Shown one piece after another: positions 1 through 6,331 of a DNA stretch of 6,348 nucleotides. The notes below the pieces were generated by a model. The model worked only from the letters and a program-made list of their open reading frames with translations, had not been told where the DNA came from and searched no databases. The stretch spans positions 1-6,348 of the forward strand of contig JAJYMR010000373.1 in assembly GCA_021786815.1 (NCBI GenBank), in the 5' to 3' direction. This DNA is from Deltaproteobacteria bacterium (lineage in GTDB: Bacteria; Desulfobacterota; Binatia; Binatales; Binataceae). Position 1 is the stretch's first letter. Each line of letters begins with the position of its first letter. Made by a program: the position numbers and the translations under genes.

Positions 1-9
1 TTCCGATCT
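1..9. other. Probable sequencing-adapter remnant at contig end
   Basis: The first nine bases, TTCCGATCT, are identical to the last nine bases of the common Illumina adapter (ending CTCTTCCGATCT). They sit exactly at the window edge, with a coding sequence beginning immediately after them. An exact chance match of nine bases at a given position is about 1 in 262,000. The remnant explains why the RND gene seems to stop here. The match is seen directly; the artefact explanation is inference. Confidence 0.8.
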
Positions 10-2789
10 CAGGAGCGTGCCTGCGCAACTCCAACCAGGTAAACCACGATCACGGCCAGAATGAACCCGCTCTCGATACTTGCGAAAGTCTTCTGCATGT
101 TCACCACGGAACCGCGGAAATACACCTTTACGTTGCGTGGCGGTTTGACCCCCGCAAGCGCGTGCCTCACCGCGTCCAGCGTACCGCCGAGATCGCCGGT
201 ACTGGGAGAGATAAGAACGTCAACGACGCGTTGGATGTCGTAATGGTCGGCCTCGGAAGGATAGCGCGTGAGTTTGATAGTGGCTACTTCGCCGAGCAGG
301 ATGGATTGCTCGTGACCGCCAAGACTACTACTGGGGCGCGGTTTCGCGCCACGATAGTGGTAATCCTCAAAGTTCGAGGCGAGCCGGGTTCCGACCGGGA
401 TATCGAGCAAAGTCTGGAATGAATTGATATTTTGCTCGAAGTACTGGGCGCTGAGATAGTAATCGTCGCCGTTGCGCGGATCGATCCAGATGGACGGCTG
501 AATCATATCGTTACTGTTGAGAGCCGTGATCAGGTTGGTGATGACGGAGCGAGCGGTTATACCCAGGCGCGCGGCTTTTATGCGGTCCACATTTATCTCG
601 ACGGTTGGATAATCGGCCACCTGCTTGATCATCATCTGCCCGACCTCGGGCAGCGAGCGAAGACGTTCCTCGATTTCCCGGGCGAACCCGAACATCGGCG
701 AAAAATCCTCGCTCATCGGCGCGCTCAGTTGCACATCGATGGGCGCCTGGGCGCCGAAATTGAGAACCGCGTCTATGATGCTGCCGGAACTGAAAAACGT
801 GCGCACGTCGGGCACCTCGCGCTCAAGAGCCGCGCGCACAACTCGCTCGTAGTAGGCCGTCGAACGGCTATGTTCGGCGCTCAGCGCCACCATTATCTGG
901 CCGGTGTCTTCGCCCGAGTTGGGCGTGTAGAGCGCCGACACGTTCGGAACAACACCGAGGTTCGCGATCACCTCTTTCAGGTCGTGGGGCGGGATAACCC
1001 GGTGAATGACATCGTTAATCCGGCGGGCGGCGGTCTCGGTCAATTCCAGACGCGTGCCCGCCCGCGTTACGATGTTGATAACAAACTTGCCCGGGTCGGT
1101 TTCCGGAAACATTCGCGTGCCGAGCAGCGGGAACATCAGCATCGAAACGACGAAGAGAACCAGGGCCGATGCGATTACCATGGCCTTGTGATCCATGGTT
1201 CGATCGAGCAGACGGGCGAAGCGCGTTGCGAAGCGCTCGTAGGCCCGATCGAACGCGGCAAGCGGTCCGCGGCGCGTGTCGATGCCGGTTGCTTGACGAT
1301 GGGCGGCCTCAAGCGCTTCTTCCGGATTCAGCCAGCGCGCGCAGTAGATGGGGATGATCGACATCGAGACGAGGTACGAGGCCGCCATCGCGAACAGCAC
1401 CGCAAGAGCGAGCGCGGTGAAGAGCTGTCTGCTCACTCCGAACAGAAACACCACTGGCAGGAAGACCACCATCGTGCTGATGGTGGAAGCCAGCACCGCG
1501 TAAGTGACTTCCTCGGCCCCTTCGGCGGCGGCCTGGGCGGGCGCCTTGCCCATCGCGAAATGACGATTGATATTTTCCAGCACCACGGTCGAGTCATCCA
1601 CCAGCCGGCCGATCGCCAGTGTGAATCCTCCAAGCGTCATCAGATTGATGGTCTGGCCGGACACGAACAGGCCGACGAACCCGGCCATGATCGACAAGGG
1701 TATCGATAGGAAAATAGCGAAAGTGGATCGAAAGCTTCCGAGGAACAACAGAATCATCAGCGATGCGAGCAACGCTCCGGAAAGCGCTTCATGTTCGAGC
1801 GCCCGGACGGCGTTCAGGATGGTGCCCTCCTGGCTGAAGAGCGTTCCGACCTTCATGCCGGCGCGCAAGCCCGTAACTTCCCGAATCGCGCGTTTGACGC
1901 CGTTGATCACATCCAGGGTGTTTGCGCCGGTCTGCTTGAAGACGGGGACGTAAACTGACGGTCGGCCGTTGATAAGAACTTTGTTGTACTGGATTTGGGC
2001 GGCATACTCCGCGTCTCCGACGTCGCGCAAATAGGTCGGTGACTGGGCCGGCCCGAGCTTGATCGGAACGTGGTTAAGCGCCTCGGGCGTGGGAATCTGC
2101 GAATTGGAATAGATATACCAGTCATACGGGCCAATCTTCGCATCGCCGGCGGGCAGAATCTGGTTGGTGGCGTTGATCGCGTTGGTGACGTCGCGCAGCG
2201 TAAGCCCCTGCGCCTGGAGCTTTTGCCGATCCACGTACGCCATGATCTGGCGAATCTTTCCGCCAAACGGGTACGGCACCGAGGCGCCTTCGACCGTCGC
2301 CATGAAATTACGCACGTTGTAGCGCGCCTGATTCTGAAGTTCGGTCTCGTCGTATGGGCCGGAAAGCGTGACGAGAATCACCGGAATCGAAGAGGACGCA
2401 TTATACTCGAGCACGAGTGGCGGCAGCGTGCCGGGGGGCATAAGCCCCAAATCACCCATCGCGAGCGTCGCCAGGTTGGCCGCTCCGACTCCTATGTTGA
2501 CGTCGGGATGAAAGTAAACCGTAATTGCGCTCACTCCCGGGATCGAGCGCGACTCTATGTGCTCGATTCCGTTGCCCAGAGTGAAAAACCGTTCATAGCG
2601 GCTCGTGATGTCCTGCTCCATCGCAAGTGGCGCGAAACCTGGGTAAAACGTCGCGACCACGGCGGCCTTGATGTGCAAGCGCGGGAACACATCCACAGGC
2701 ATTCGGGTAAAGGCCATTGCGCCGAGGAGCGCCGTGAGCAGAGCGGCCACGATGACCATGTGGGGGTTACGCAGCGAGAAACGTGGCAT
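9..2789 (-). CDS. RND-family efflux transporter permease subunit, 3' end missing (contig edge)
   Basis: Inner-membrane proton-driven efflux pump of the AcrB/MexB/CzcA superfamily; it would export drugs or other small molecules through a periplasmic adaptor and outer-membrane channel, neither encoded here. From the ATG at 2789 the readable part is 926 residues: TM1 about 10-28 followed by MPVDVFP, first porter loop 30-332, TM2-TM6 about 333-482 including the paired aspartates D398/D399 of the TM4 proton relay (RLVDDSTVVLENI), TM7 about 537-557 followed by FPETDPG, second porter loop to about 905, and TM8 about 907-923. TM9-TM12, including the relay lysine region, are missing against a usual length near 1,030-1,050. 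The TGA at 9-11 uses adapter base T9; relatives continue here with S-W, so the true codon is probably TGG. I chose the MPRF start over TTG/ATG codons at 2825/2822 because GAGG lies six bases upstream of it and the protein starts just before TM1. Residues about 804-831 form a hydrophilic loop. Substrate unknown. Confidence 0.93.
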   Translation of the reverse strand: MPRFSLRNPHMVIVAALLTALLGAMAFTRMPVDVFPRLHIKAAVVATFYPGFAPLAMEQDITSRYERFFTLGNGIEHIESRSIPGVSAITVYFHPDVNIGVGAANLATLAMGDLGLMPPGTLPPLVLEYNASSSIPVILVTLSGPYDETELQNQARYNVRNFMATVEGASVPYPFGGKIRQIMAYVDRQKLQAQGLTLRDVTNAINATNQILPAGDAKIGPYDWYIYSNSQIPTPEALNHVPIKLGPAQSPTYLRDVGDAEYAAQIQYNKVLINGRPSVYVPVFKQTGANTLDVINGVKRAIREVTGLRAGMKVGTLFSQEGTILNAVRALEHEALSGALLASLMILLFLGSFRSTFAIFLSIPLSIMAGFVGLFVSGQTINLMTLGGFTLAIGRLVDDSTVVLENINRHFAMGKAPAQAAAEGAEEVTYAVLASTISTMVVFLPVVFLFGVSRQLFTALALAVLFAMAASYLVSMSIIPIYCARWLNPEEALEAAHRQATGIDTRRGPLAAFDRAYERFATRFARLLDRTMDHKAMVIASALVLFVVSMLMFPLLGTRMFPETDPGKFVINIVTRAGTRLELTETAARRINDVIHRVIPPHDLKEVIANLGVVPNVSALYTPNSGEDTGQIMVALSAEHSRSTAYYERVVRAALEREVPDVRTFFSSGSIIDAVLNFGAQAPIDVQLSAPMSEDFSPMFGFAREIEERLRSLPEVGQMMIKQVADYPTVEINVDRIKAARLGITARSVITNLITALNSNDMIQPSIWIDPRNGDDYYLSAQYFEQNINSFQTLLDIPVGTRLASNFEDYHYRGAKPRPSSSLGGHEQSILLGEVATIKLTRYPSEADHYDIQRVVDVLISPSTGDLGGTLDAVRHALAGVKPPRNVKVYFRGSVVNMQKTFASIESGFILAVIVVYLVGVAQARS

Positions 2790-3236
2790 GGCGCACCTCG
2801 TCCGACGCAACCGAAAAATCATCAAAGGCGGGCGAATTTCGGTTGGGCGATTCGTACTGCTTGCAATCAGGGTGCCGAGCGAAACGCCTCCGTTCGCGCG
2901 CGCCGGATCGCGCGGATTTCACAGGGAAAGCGCATCGTCTTGGCCCGGGAAATTGGACCGGCGTCGCTTTTGGCTGGGCGCGGCTTCGACTCCGCAGGCA
3001 AGCGGCGGATATGGCCGCTCACGGCGGCATTCATGATGTCTCCGATGGCTACAGAAATTCGCGCTTGCGCGGCGCGCTTCGAACCGAATCGGGACCGCTT
3101 TCAAACGACGATTTGGAAGCAGCCCGGAGAACTCGGCGGAGATGAACGGCGATGCGGAGCGTACGCGCCCGTTTGCAAATCGAGACGAACCAGTGATAGC
3201 CGGACGCTGGGGCAAAACTCACGGGAGACAATTCCT
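2790..3236. other. Divergent intergenic region without a convincing gene
   Basis: This 447-bp stretch separates the diverging RND and EthD-like genes and must hold both promoters. Open frames cross it on both strands, but their translations are arginine- and serine-rich, have no recognisable motif, and look like GC-driven shadows. The only promoter-like pair I found for the plus gene is TTGCAA (3173-3178), 16 bases, then GATAGC (3195-3200), about 7 of 12 consensus matches, which is weak. Direct TCGCGCG copies lie at 2894-2900 and 2908-2914. No tRNA, riboswitch or clear operator was recognised. Confidence 0.6.
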
Positions 3237-3581
3237 ATGGCCAAACATGTTTTTGTGGTGATGACCAACGCAACCGGCAACCGTGACGCCGAATTCAACA
3301 AGTGGTACGACAACCAGCACATCCCCGACGTGCTGCGCGTGCCCGGCTTCGTCGCGGCGCAGCGCTTCAAGATTTCCGACGCGCAATTGGGAGACGCCAA
3401 GAGCCAGTGGAAGTATCTCGCGCTCTATGAGCTCGAGACCGACAATCCCGCCGCGTCGCTCAAGGAATTGCAGGCGCGACTCGGAACGCCCGCGATGGTG
3501 ATGAGCGAGACGCTCGACATGTCGAACCTGGGCGCATTCATGTTCACCGCGATCGGCGACCGCGTAACCGCGAAAAAATAG
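3237..3581 (+). CDS. Small EthD/NIPSNAP-like dimeric alpha-beta barrel protein
   Basis: A 114-residue soluble protein without signal peptide or membrane segment. The core has the ferredoxin-like dimeric alpha-beta barrel signature: an N-terminal strand (HVFVVMTNA), then the helix EFNKWYDNQHIP with W23, Y24, D25 and H28, then VLRVPGFVAAQRFKISD, and a later strand KYLALYELET (about 59-68). Proteins of this type occur beside aromatic, terpenoid or steroid catabolic genes and some act on or bind small hydrophobic metabolites; the reaction here is not known. The start is well supported: GGGAG at 3223-3227 lies nine bases before the ATG and the family's N-terminus begins exactly there. The same frame is open far upstream, but that part has no homologous-looking content. 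It stands alone on the plus strand, divergent from the RND gene and convergent with the DoxX-like gene, so it is probably monocistronic. Confidence 0.8.
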   Translation: MAKHVFVVMTNATGNRDAEFNKWYDNQHIPDVLRVPGFVAAQRFKISDAQLGDAKSQWKYLALYELETDNPAASLKELQARLGTPAMVMSETLDMSNLGAFMFTAIGDRVTAKK

Positions 3582-3583
3582 CA

Positions 3584-3600
3584 GGCGGCGAACCGCCGCC
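3584..3600 (+). terminator. Hairpin just after the EthD-like gene
   Basis: Two bases after the TAG stop, GGCGGCG (3584-3590) pairs perfectly with CGCCGCC (3594-3600) around the loop AAC. The 7-bp all-GC stem has no following T-tract, so it may terminate or only protect the 3' end of the plus-strand transcript. Confidence 0.45.
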
Positions 3601-3625
3601 GCTGTTCGAGCCTGAATCGATATGA

Positions 3626-3659
3626 CGCGCCGGCGCGGTGATTACGCCGCGCCGGCGCG
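3626..3659. terminator. Strong symmetrical hairpin between convergent genes
   Basis: A 13-bp perfect GC-only stem pairs 3626-3638 (CGCGCCGGCGCGG) with 3647-3659 around an eight-base centre, TGATTACG. It lies midway between the 3' ends of the EthD-like gene (3581) and the DoxX-like gene (3674), which face each other. It would fold in transcripts from either strand and probably serves as a bidirectional barrier. There is no T-run on either side, so classic intrinsic termination is not certain. Confidence 0.55.
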
Positions 3660-3673
3660 ATGCGCGGGTTGGG

Positions 3674-4078
3674 TTATCCGCGCTGGAGCGTGATCACGTC
3701 GCGCTCACGCATCAGCCAGAGCGCGATAAAAGCTCCGAGCACCGGGATCGACGCGATGAAGAGATGGTTCACGCCGGTAAACGGATGGATGAGCCAGTGC
3801 TCGTATGAGACGATCATGCTCGCGAGATGCATCAGGAGTCCGATCGCGTAAATGACGGTCTTGAAAACGCCGAGTAGGATCAGAACCGCGATTATTATCT
3901 CGATTATGCCGGCGATTATGACTGTGAAACCGGAAAACGTAAGCCCATAGAAGTTCTGGAAAATCCCAACTGCACCCTCAGTCTCGAAAAACTTGTCCAG
4001 CCCCCACATCAAAAGAAAAATCCCCAGCCCCAGACGCAATATCAGCAAAGCCACGCTCTCGCTCGCGTTCGGTTCCAT
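3674..4078 (-). CDS. DoxX-like small integral membrane protein
   Basis: A 134-residue protein with four predicted membrane helices at about 9-28, 50-71, 73-90 and 105-123. The first helix carries the DoxX-type pattern LRLGLGIFLLMWGLDKF, with further polar residues inside or near helices (E60, H84, E93, H98). The family includes subunits of thiosulfate:quinone oxidoreductase and partners of membrane redox or detoxification complexes, but most members, this one included, have no assigned reaction. The start is firm: AAGGAGGT, a near-perfect Shine-Dalgarno sequence (4084-4091), lies five bases before the ATG. This is the strongest ribosome-binding site in the window and suggests high translation. 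It lies 213 bp downstream of the mutase small subunit on the same strand, with hairpins between, so it probably has its own promoter. Its 3' end meets a convergent hairpin. Confidence 0.8.
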   Translation of the reverse strand: MEPNASESVALLILRLGLGIFLLMWGLDKFFETEGAVGIFQNFYGLTFSGFTVIIAGIIEIIIAVLILLGVFKTVIYAIGLLMHLASMIVSYEHWLIHPFTGVNHLFIASIPVLGAFIALWLMRERDVITLQRG

Positions 4079-4134
4079 AACGGACCTCCTTGCTGAACGG
4101 CTCAGTATGTTTTGCGATCGTGGTAACTTGCCGA

Positions 4135-4163
4135 CTCATACTAATGCGCCCGCCCTCGCGCAA
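4135..4163 (-). promoter_or_regulatory. Weak candidate promoter for the DoxX-like gene
   Basis: On the minus strand TTGCGC (4158-4163) and TATGAG (4135-4140) are 17 bases apart, matching sigma-70 consensus at about 3 of 6 and 4 of 6 positions. Transcription would start near 4128 and give a leader of about 50 bases ending in the strong ribosome-binding site. The position is sensible, but the match could be chance. Confidence 0.22.
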
Positions 4164-4211
4164 CAGCATCGTGACGCGCGCAGACCCGCGATAGAGACAC
4201 CGCGATTAGTC

Positions 4212-4232
4212 AAAAGCTGACCCGACGTCAGC
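4212..4232 (-). terminator. Candidate intrinsic terminator after the mutase operon
   Basis: Read on the minus strand, GCTGAC, a five-base loop GTCGG, GTCAGC and then TTTT form a 6-bp stem (4216-4221 with 4227-4232) followed by a short T-run (4212-4215). It lies about 60 bp beyond the stop of the cobalamin-binding subunit and before the DoxX-like leader, the expected place for an operon terminator. Being an inverted repeat, it could instead be an operator. Confidence 0.45.
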
Positions 4233-4260
4233 CCGGATGAGCCACCTGTGATGGATGCGT

Positions 4261-4281
4261 GGCCGCGAGGCCCAGGCGGCC
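4261..4281 (-). terminator. GC hairpin immediately downstream of the B12-binding subunit
   Basis: GGCCGC (4261-4266) and GCGGCC (4276-4281) form a 6-bp all-GC stem around a nine-base loop, about ten bases after the stop codon at 4292. No T-run follows. It may stabilise the 3' end or act together with the hairpin at 4216-4232. Confidence 0.35.
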
Positions 4282-4291
4282 CGCGCACGAT

Positions 4292-4708
4292 TCAGCCCAT
4301 CGAGACTCGCGCCTGGCGCGCGGTTACCAGCCCCGTGAGGATTTCGATTATCTCGTCGCGCGACGCACCGGCGCCAAACACCGCGGAAACGCCCTGCTCT
4401 TTCATCCTCGACGCGTCGGAAGGCGTGATGACCGACCCGCCAAGGACAATCGAGACATCGGCGCTTCTGTCCGCGATCAACCTCATCACTTCAGGCATGT
4501 ATTCGACGTATTCCCAGGAGTGGCAGCTTATACCTATTACGTCGGCGTCCTCGTCGAGCGCGACCTGGACTATACTTTCAGGCGTGTTGAATCTGCCCGC
4601 GTAAACAACTTCCATCCCCGCGTCACGAAGTATCCGGGCCACCGCAACCGCACCAAGCTCGTGCTGGTCGAGTCCCAGCATCCCAATTACTACACGTCCA
4701 TTTGCCAT
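4292..4708 (-). CDS. Cobalamin-binding small subunit of a methylmalonyl-CoA-mutase-type enzyme
   Basis: A 138-residue Rossmann-type B12-binding domain encoded as a separate protein. It carries the base-off/His-on motif DxHxxG as D14-Q-H16-E-L-G19, so H16 should be the lower cobalt ligand. It also has the VIGIS turn at 57-61 and the VLGG-SVITP nucleotide-tail loop (G90, G91). The usual SxL motif reads S61-C-H63, with His where Leu is typical, and the following stretch WEYVEYMP replaces the common SGAH-type sequence. The gene starts 11 bp after the large-subunit stop; GAGG overlapping that stop supplies a ribosome-binding site eight bases before the ATG, consistent with coupled translation. It should pair with the large subunit to bring adenosylcobalamin over the TIM barrel, as in isobutyryl-CoA and 2-hydroxyisobutyryl-CoA mutases. 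It is followed by two hairpins. The family call is secure; the substrate is unknown. Confidence 0.9.
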   Translation of the reverse strand: MANGRVVIGMLGLDQHELGAVAVARILRDAGMEVVYAGRFNTPESIVQVALDEDADVIGISCHSWEYVEYMPEVMRLIADRSADVSIVLGGSVITPSDASRMKEQGVSAVFGAGASRDEIIEILTGLVTARQARVSMG

Positions 4709-4719
4709 GAGATGTTGCC

Positions 4720-6321
4720 TCAGACGAGAGGTTTCACCGCGCCGTACGGGTCATACGGAAATCCGTAGGCCTGCCGGATCGTCCCCGCAATTTCGCCCAT
4801 CGTGGCCGACGCTTCGGTCGCCTCCGCCACCGCGGGCGCAAGGTTCTGACCTTCTTTCGTCCGCTCGCGAAGCTTTGCCAGCGCGGCTTTGGTACTGGTG
4901 AGATCGCGATTGGCCTTGAACTCCTTGACCTCGGCGATCCGCTCGCAGTAGGGGCGGATCTTCGCCTCGGAGACTTCGCGCAGCAGCGTGTCTTTTTCGT
5001 CCGCAAGCCGATGCGCGTTGACGCCCACGACGATCTGTTCGCGGGTGTCCAGCCGGCGCTGGTAGCGTTGCATCTTCTCTTCGAAAAACGCACGGAACCA
5101 TCCCGATTCCTGCAACTCGCCCGGCTCGCCGCGCGCCTCTATGTCCTGGACCATCGACCAGATGCGCCGTTCCATCTCGTCGGTCAGCGATTCGACGTAG
5201 TAGGAGCCCCCGAGCGGATCGACCACCTTCGACACTCCCGTTTCCGACTCGATTATCTGCTGGGTTCTGAGTCCCACCAGATGCGCCTGTTCGGTGGGGG
5301 TGCGCAACGCTTCGTCGAAGGCCGATATTTCGATCGCGTGCGCGCCGGCGAGCACCAGCGCCAGCGCCTGCGTCGTGCCGCGCACGATATTGTTCGGCAA
5401 CTGCTGCGCGGTCATCGTGAGGCCCGAGGTGTGGCTGGTTATCACGACCGACCACGAGCGCGGATCGCGCGCGCCGAACTCATCCTTCATCATGCGCGCA
5501 AACAGGCGCCGCGTGGCGCGGATTTTCGCGATCTCCTCGAAGAAATCCATGCTGCAGTTCACAAGGATCGCGATACGCGGGGCAAACGCGTCGATATCGA
5601 CGCCGCGCTTCAGCATTTCGCGCACGAGATGGCGGATCTCGAGGAACCCGAGCGCCATCTCCTCGATCGCGTCGAGTCCCGATTCGCTGAAGTAGTAGGT
5701 GTCCTCGATAAAGGCGTGGAAACGCGGCATCTCGCGGGCGCAGAACTCGATCACGTCGCACGCCGTGCGAACTCGCGCGTCGAACGGCATATGGATGGCG
5801 TAGGTGACATCCTCGCTGTAAAACGGCGTCAGGATCGTCGAGCCGCGCAGCTTCTGAACCGGGAAACCGTAGCGTCTCGCCGCGAGGCACAAGCCCGCGA
5901 CCGCGAAAATCGCGGGCACCGAGAACGACACGGTGATCGCATCAAGCGGGAGATCCTTGAACAGCTCGATATAGTCCTGCTTGTGACACAAGGAGACGCC
6001 TTGTGTCCCGATCGCATTGGCGGCAAGCGGATGGTCCGGGTCCATCATCGCCTGCGTCGGACTGTCGCCGATTAGATCGAGCCCGCTCTGACCCTCACGG
6101 ATCAGATAGCGCAACTGCTGGTTCGAGCGCGCCGCGTCGCCTTCACCCGAGAGCCCGCGCTGAATCCATCCACCCGCCGCAACCGCGCGCGCGCGTCGTC
6201 CCCGAGTGAACGGAAAGCTCGCGGGGACCTCGGTATGATTCGCCGGGTTTACGTCGTCCGGACCATAGAAGTCCTTCAGTGGTATTCCCGACCGCGTAAA
6301 CCGGCCTGCCTCTCCACTCAT
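4720..6321 (-). CDS. Divergent acyl-CoA mutase large subunit (methylmalonyl-CoA mutase superfamily), unknown substrate
   Basis: A 533-residue catalytic subunit of an adenosylcobalamin-dependent carbon-skeleton mutase, lacking a C-terminal B12 domain, which the next gene supplies. Family landmarks in order: FPFTRG (36-41), the MDPDHPLA-type segment (93-100), DAFAPR (244-249), FFEEIAKIRATR (260-271), TSGLTMTAQ with NN (298-311), FDEAL (335-339), VVDPLGGSYYVE (366-377), VVGVN (431-435) and the C-terminal helical linker. By eye against P. shermanii methylmalonyl-CoA mutase, with a two-residue gap, the scaffold holds but key residues differ: Tyr89 is L57, Gln197 I163, Arg207 T173, His244 Y210, Ser285 A251, His328 T295, Gln330 H297 and Asn366 S333. 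Arg283 (R249) and Glu370 (E337) are kept. The ATG at 6321 has AGGAG five bases upstream. It is the first gene of a pair with the B12 subunit. Upstream genes and promoter lie outside the window. The enzyme may rearrange an unusual acyl-CoA; inactivity is possible but less likely given its intact partner. Confidence 0.88.
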   Translation of the reverse strand: MSGEAGRFTRSGIPLKDFYGPDDVNPANHTEVPASFPFTRGRRARAVAAGGWIQRGLSGEGDAARSNQQLRYLIREGQSGLDLIGDSPTQAMMDPDHPLAANAIGTQGVSLCHKQDYIELFKDLPLDAITVSFSVPAIFAVAGLCLAARRYGFPVQKLRGSTILTPFYSEDVTYAIHMPFDARVRTACDVIEFCAREMPRFHAFIEDTYYFSESGLDAIEEMALGFLEIRHLVREMLKRGVDIDAFAPRIAILVNCSMDFFEEIAKIRATRRLFARMMKDEFGARDPRSWSVVITSHTSGLTMTAQQLPNNIVRGTTQALALVLAGAHAIEISAFDEALRTPTEQAHLVGLRTQQIIESETGVSKVVDPLGGSYYVESLTDEMERRIWSMVQDIEARGEPGELQESGWFRAFFEEKMQRYQRRLDTREQIVVGVNAHRLADEKDTLLREVSEAKIRPYCERIAEVKEFKANRDLTSTKAALAKLRERTKEGQNLAPAVAEATEASATMGEIAGTIRQAYGFPYDPYGAVKPLV

Positions 6322-6326
6322 CGCAT

Positions 6327-6331
6327 CTCCT
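6327..6331 (-). promoter_or_regulatory. Ribosome-binding site of the mutase large subunit
   Basis: On the minus strand AGGAG lies five bases before the ATG at 6321 (sequence ACAGGAGATGCGATG). An out-of-frame ATG inside the spacer meets TGA after one codon, so the annotated start is favoured. The remaining bases up to 6348 show no promoter, and the window ends here. Confidence 0.55.

Noticed and set aside
432..1709. Long plus-strand open frame (425 codons) antisense to the RND gene
   Set aside because: It lies wholly within the well-supported RND gene, is rich in Arg, His, Gly and Asp with no family motif, and is typical of a GC-driven shadow frame.
2894..2914. Repeated TCGCGCG units in the divergent spacer as an operator
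   Set aside because: Two copies of a simple CG-rich string are expected in this base composition.
2783..3215. Possible small genes on either strand in the divergent spacer
   Set aside because: The translations are low-complexity and Arg/Ser-rich, overlapping frames compete, and no convincing ribosome-binding site or motif was seen.
2070..3236. A 389-codon in-frame extension upstream of the EthD-like protein
   Set aside because: The frame is open, but more than half of it is antisense to the RND gene, the translation has no recognisable domain, and the ATG at 3237 has a good Shine-Dalgarno site and matches the family N-terminus.
5011..6075. Plus-strand 354-codon open frame antisense to the mutase large subunit
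   Set aside because: It overlaps a clear family member on the other strand; the product is Arg/His-rich with no domain, which marks it as a shadow.
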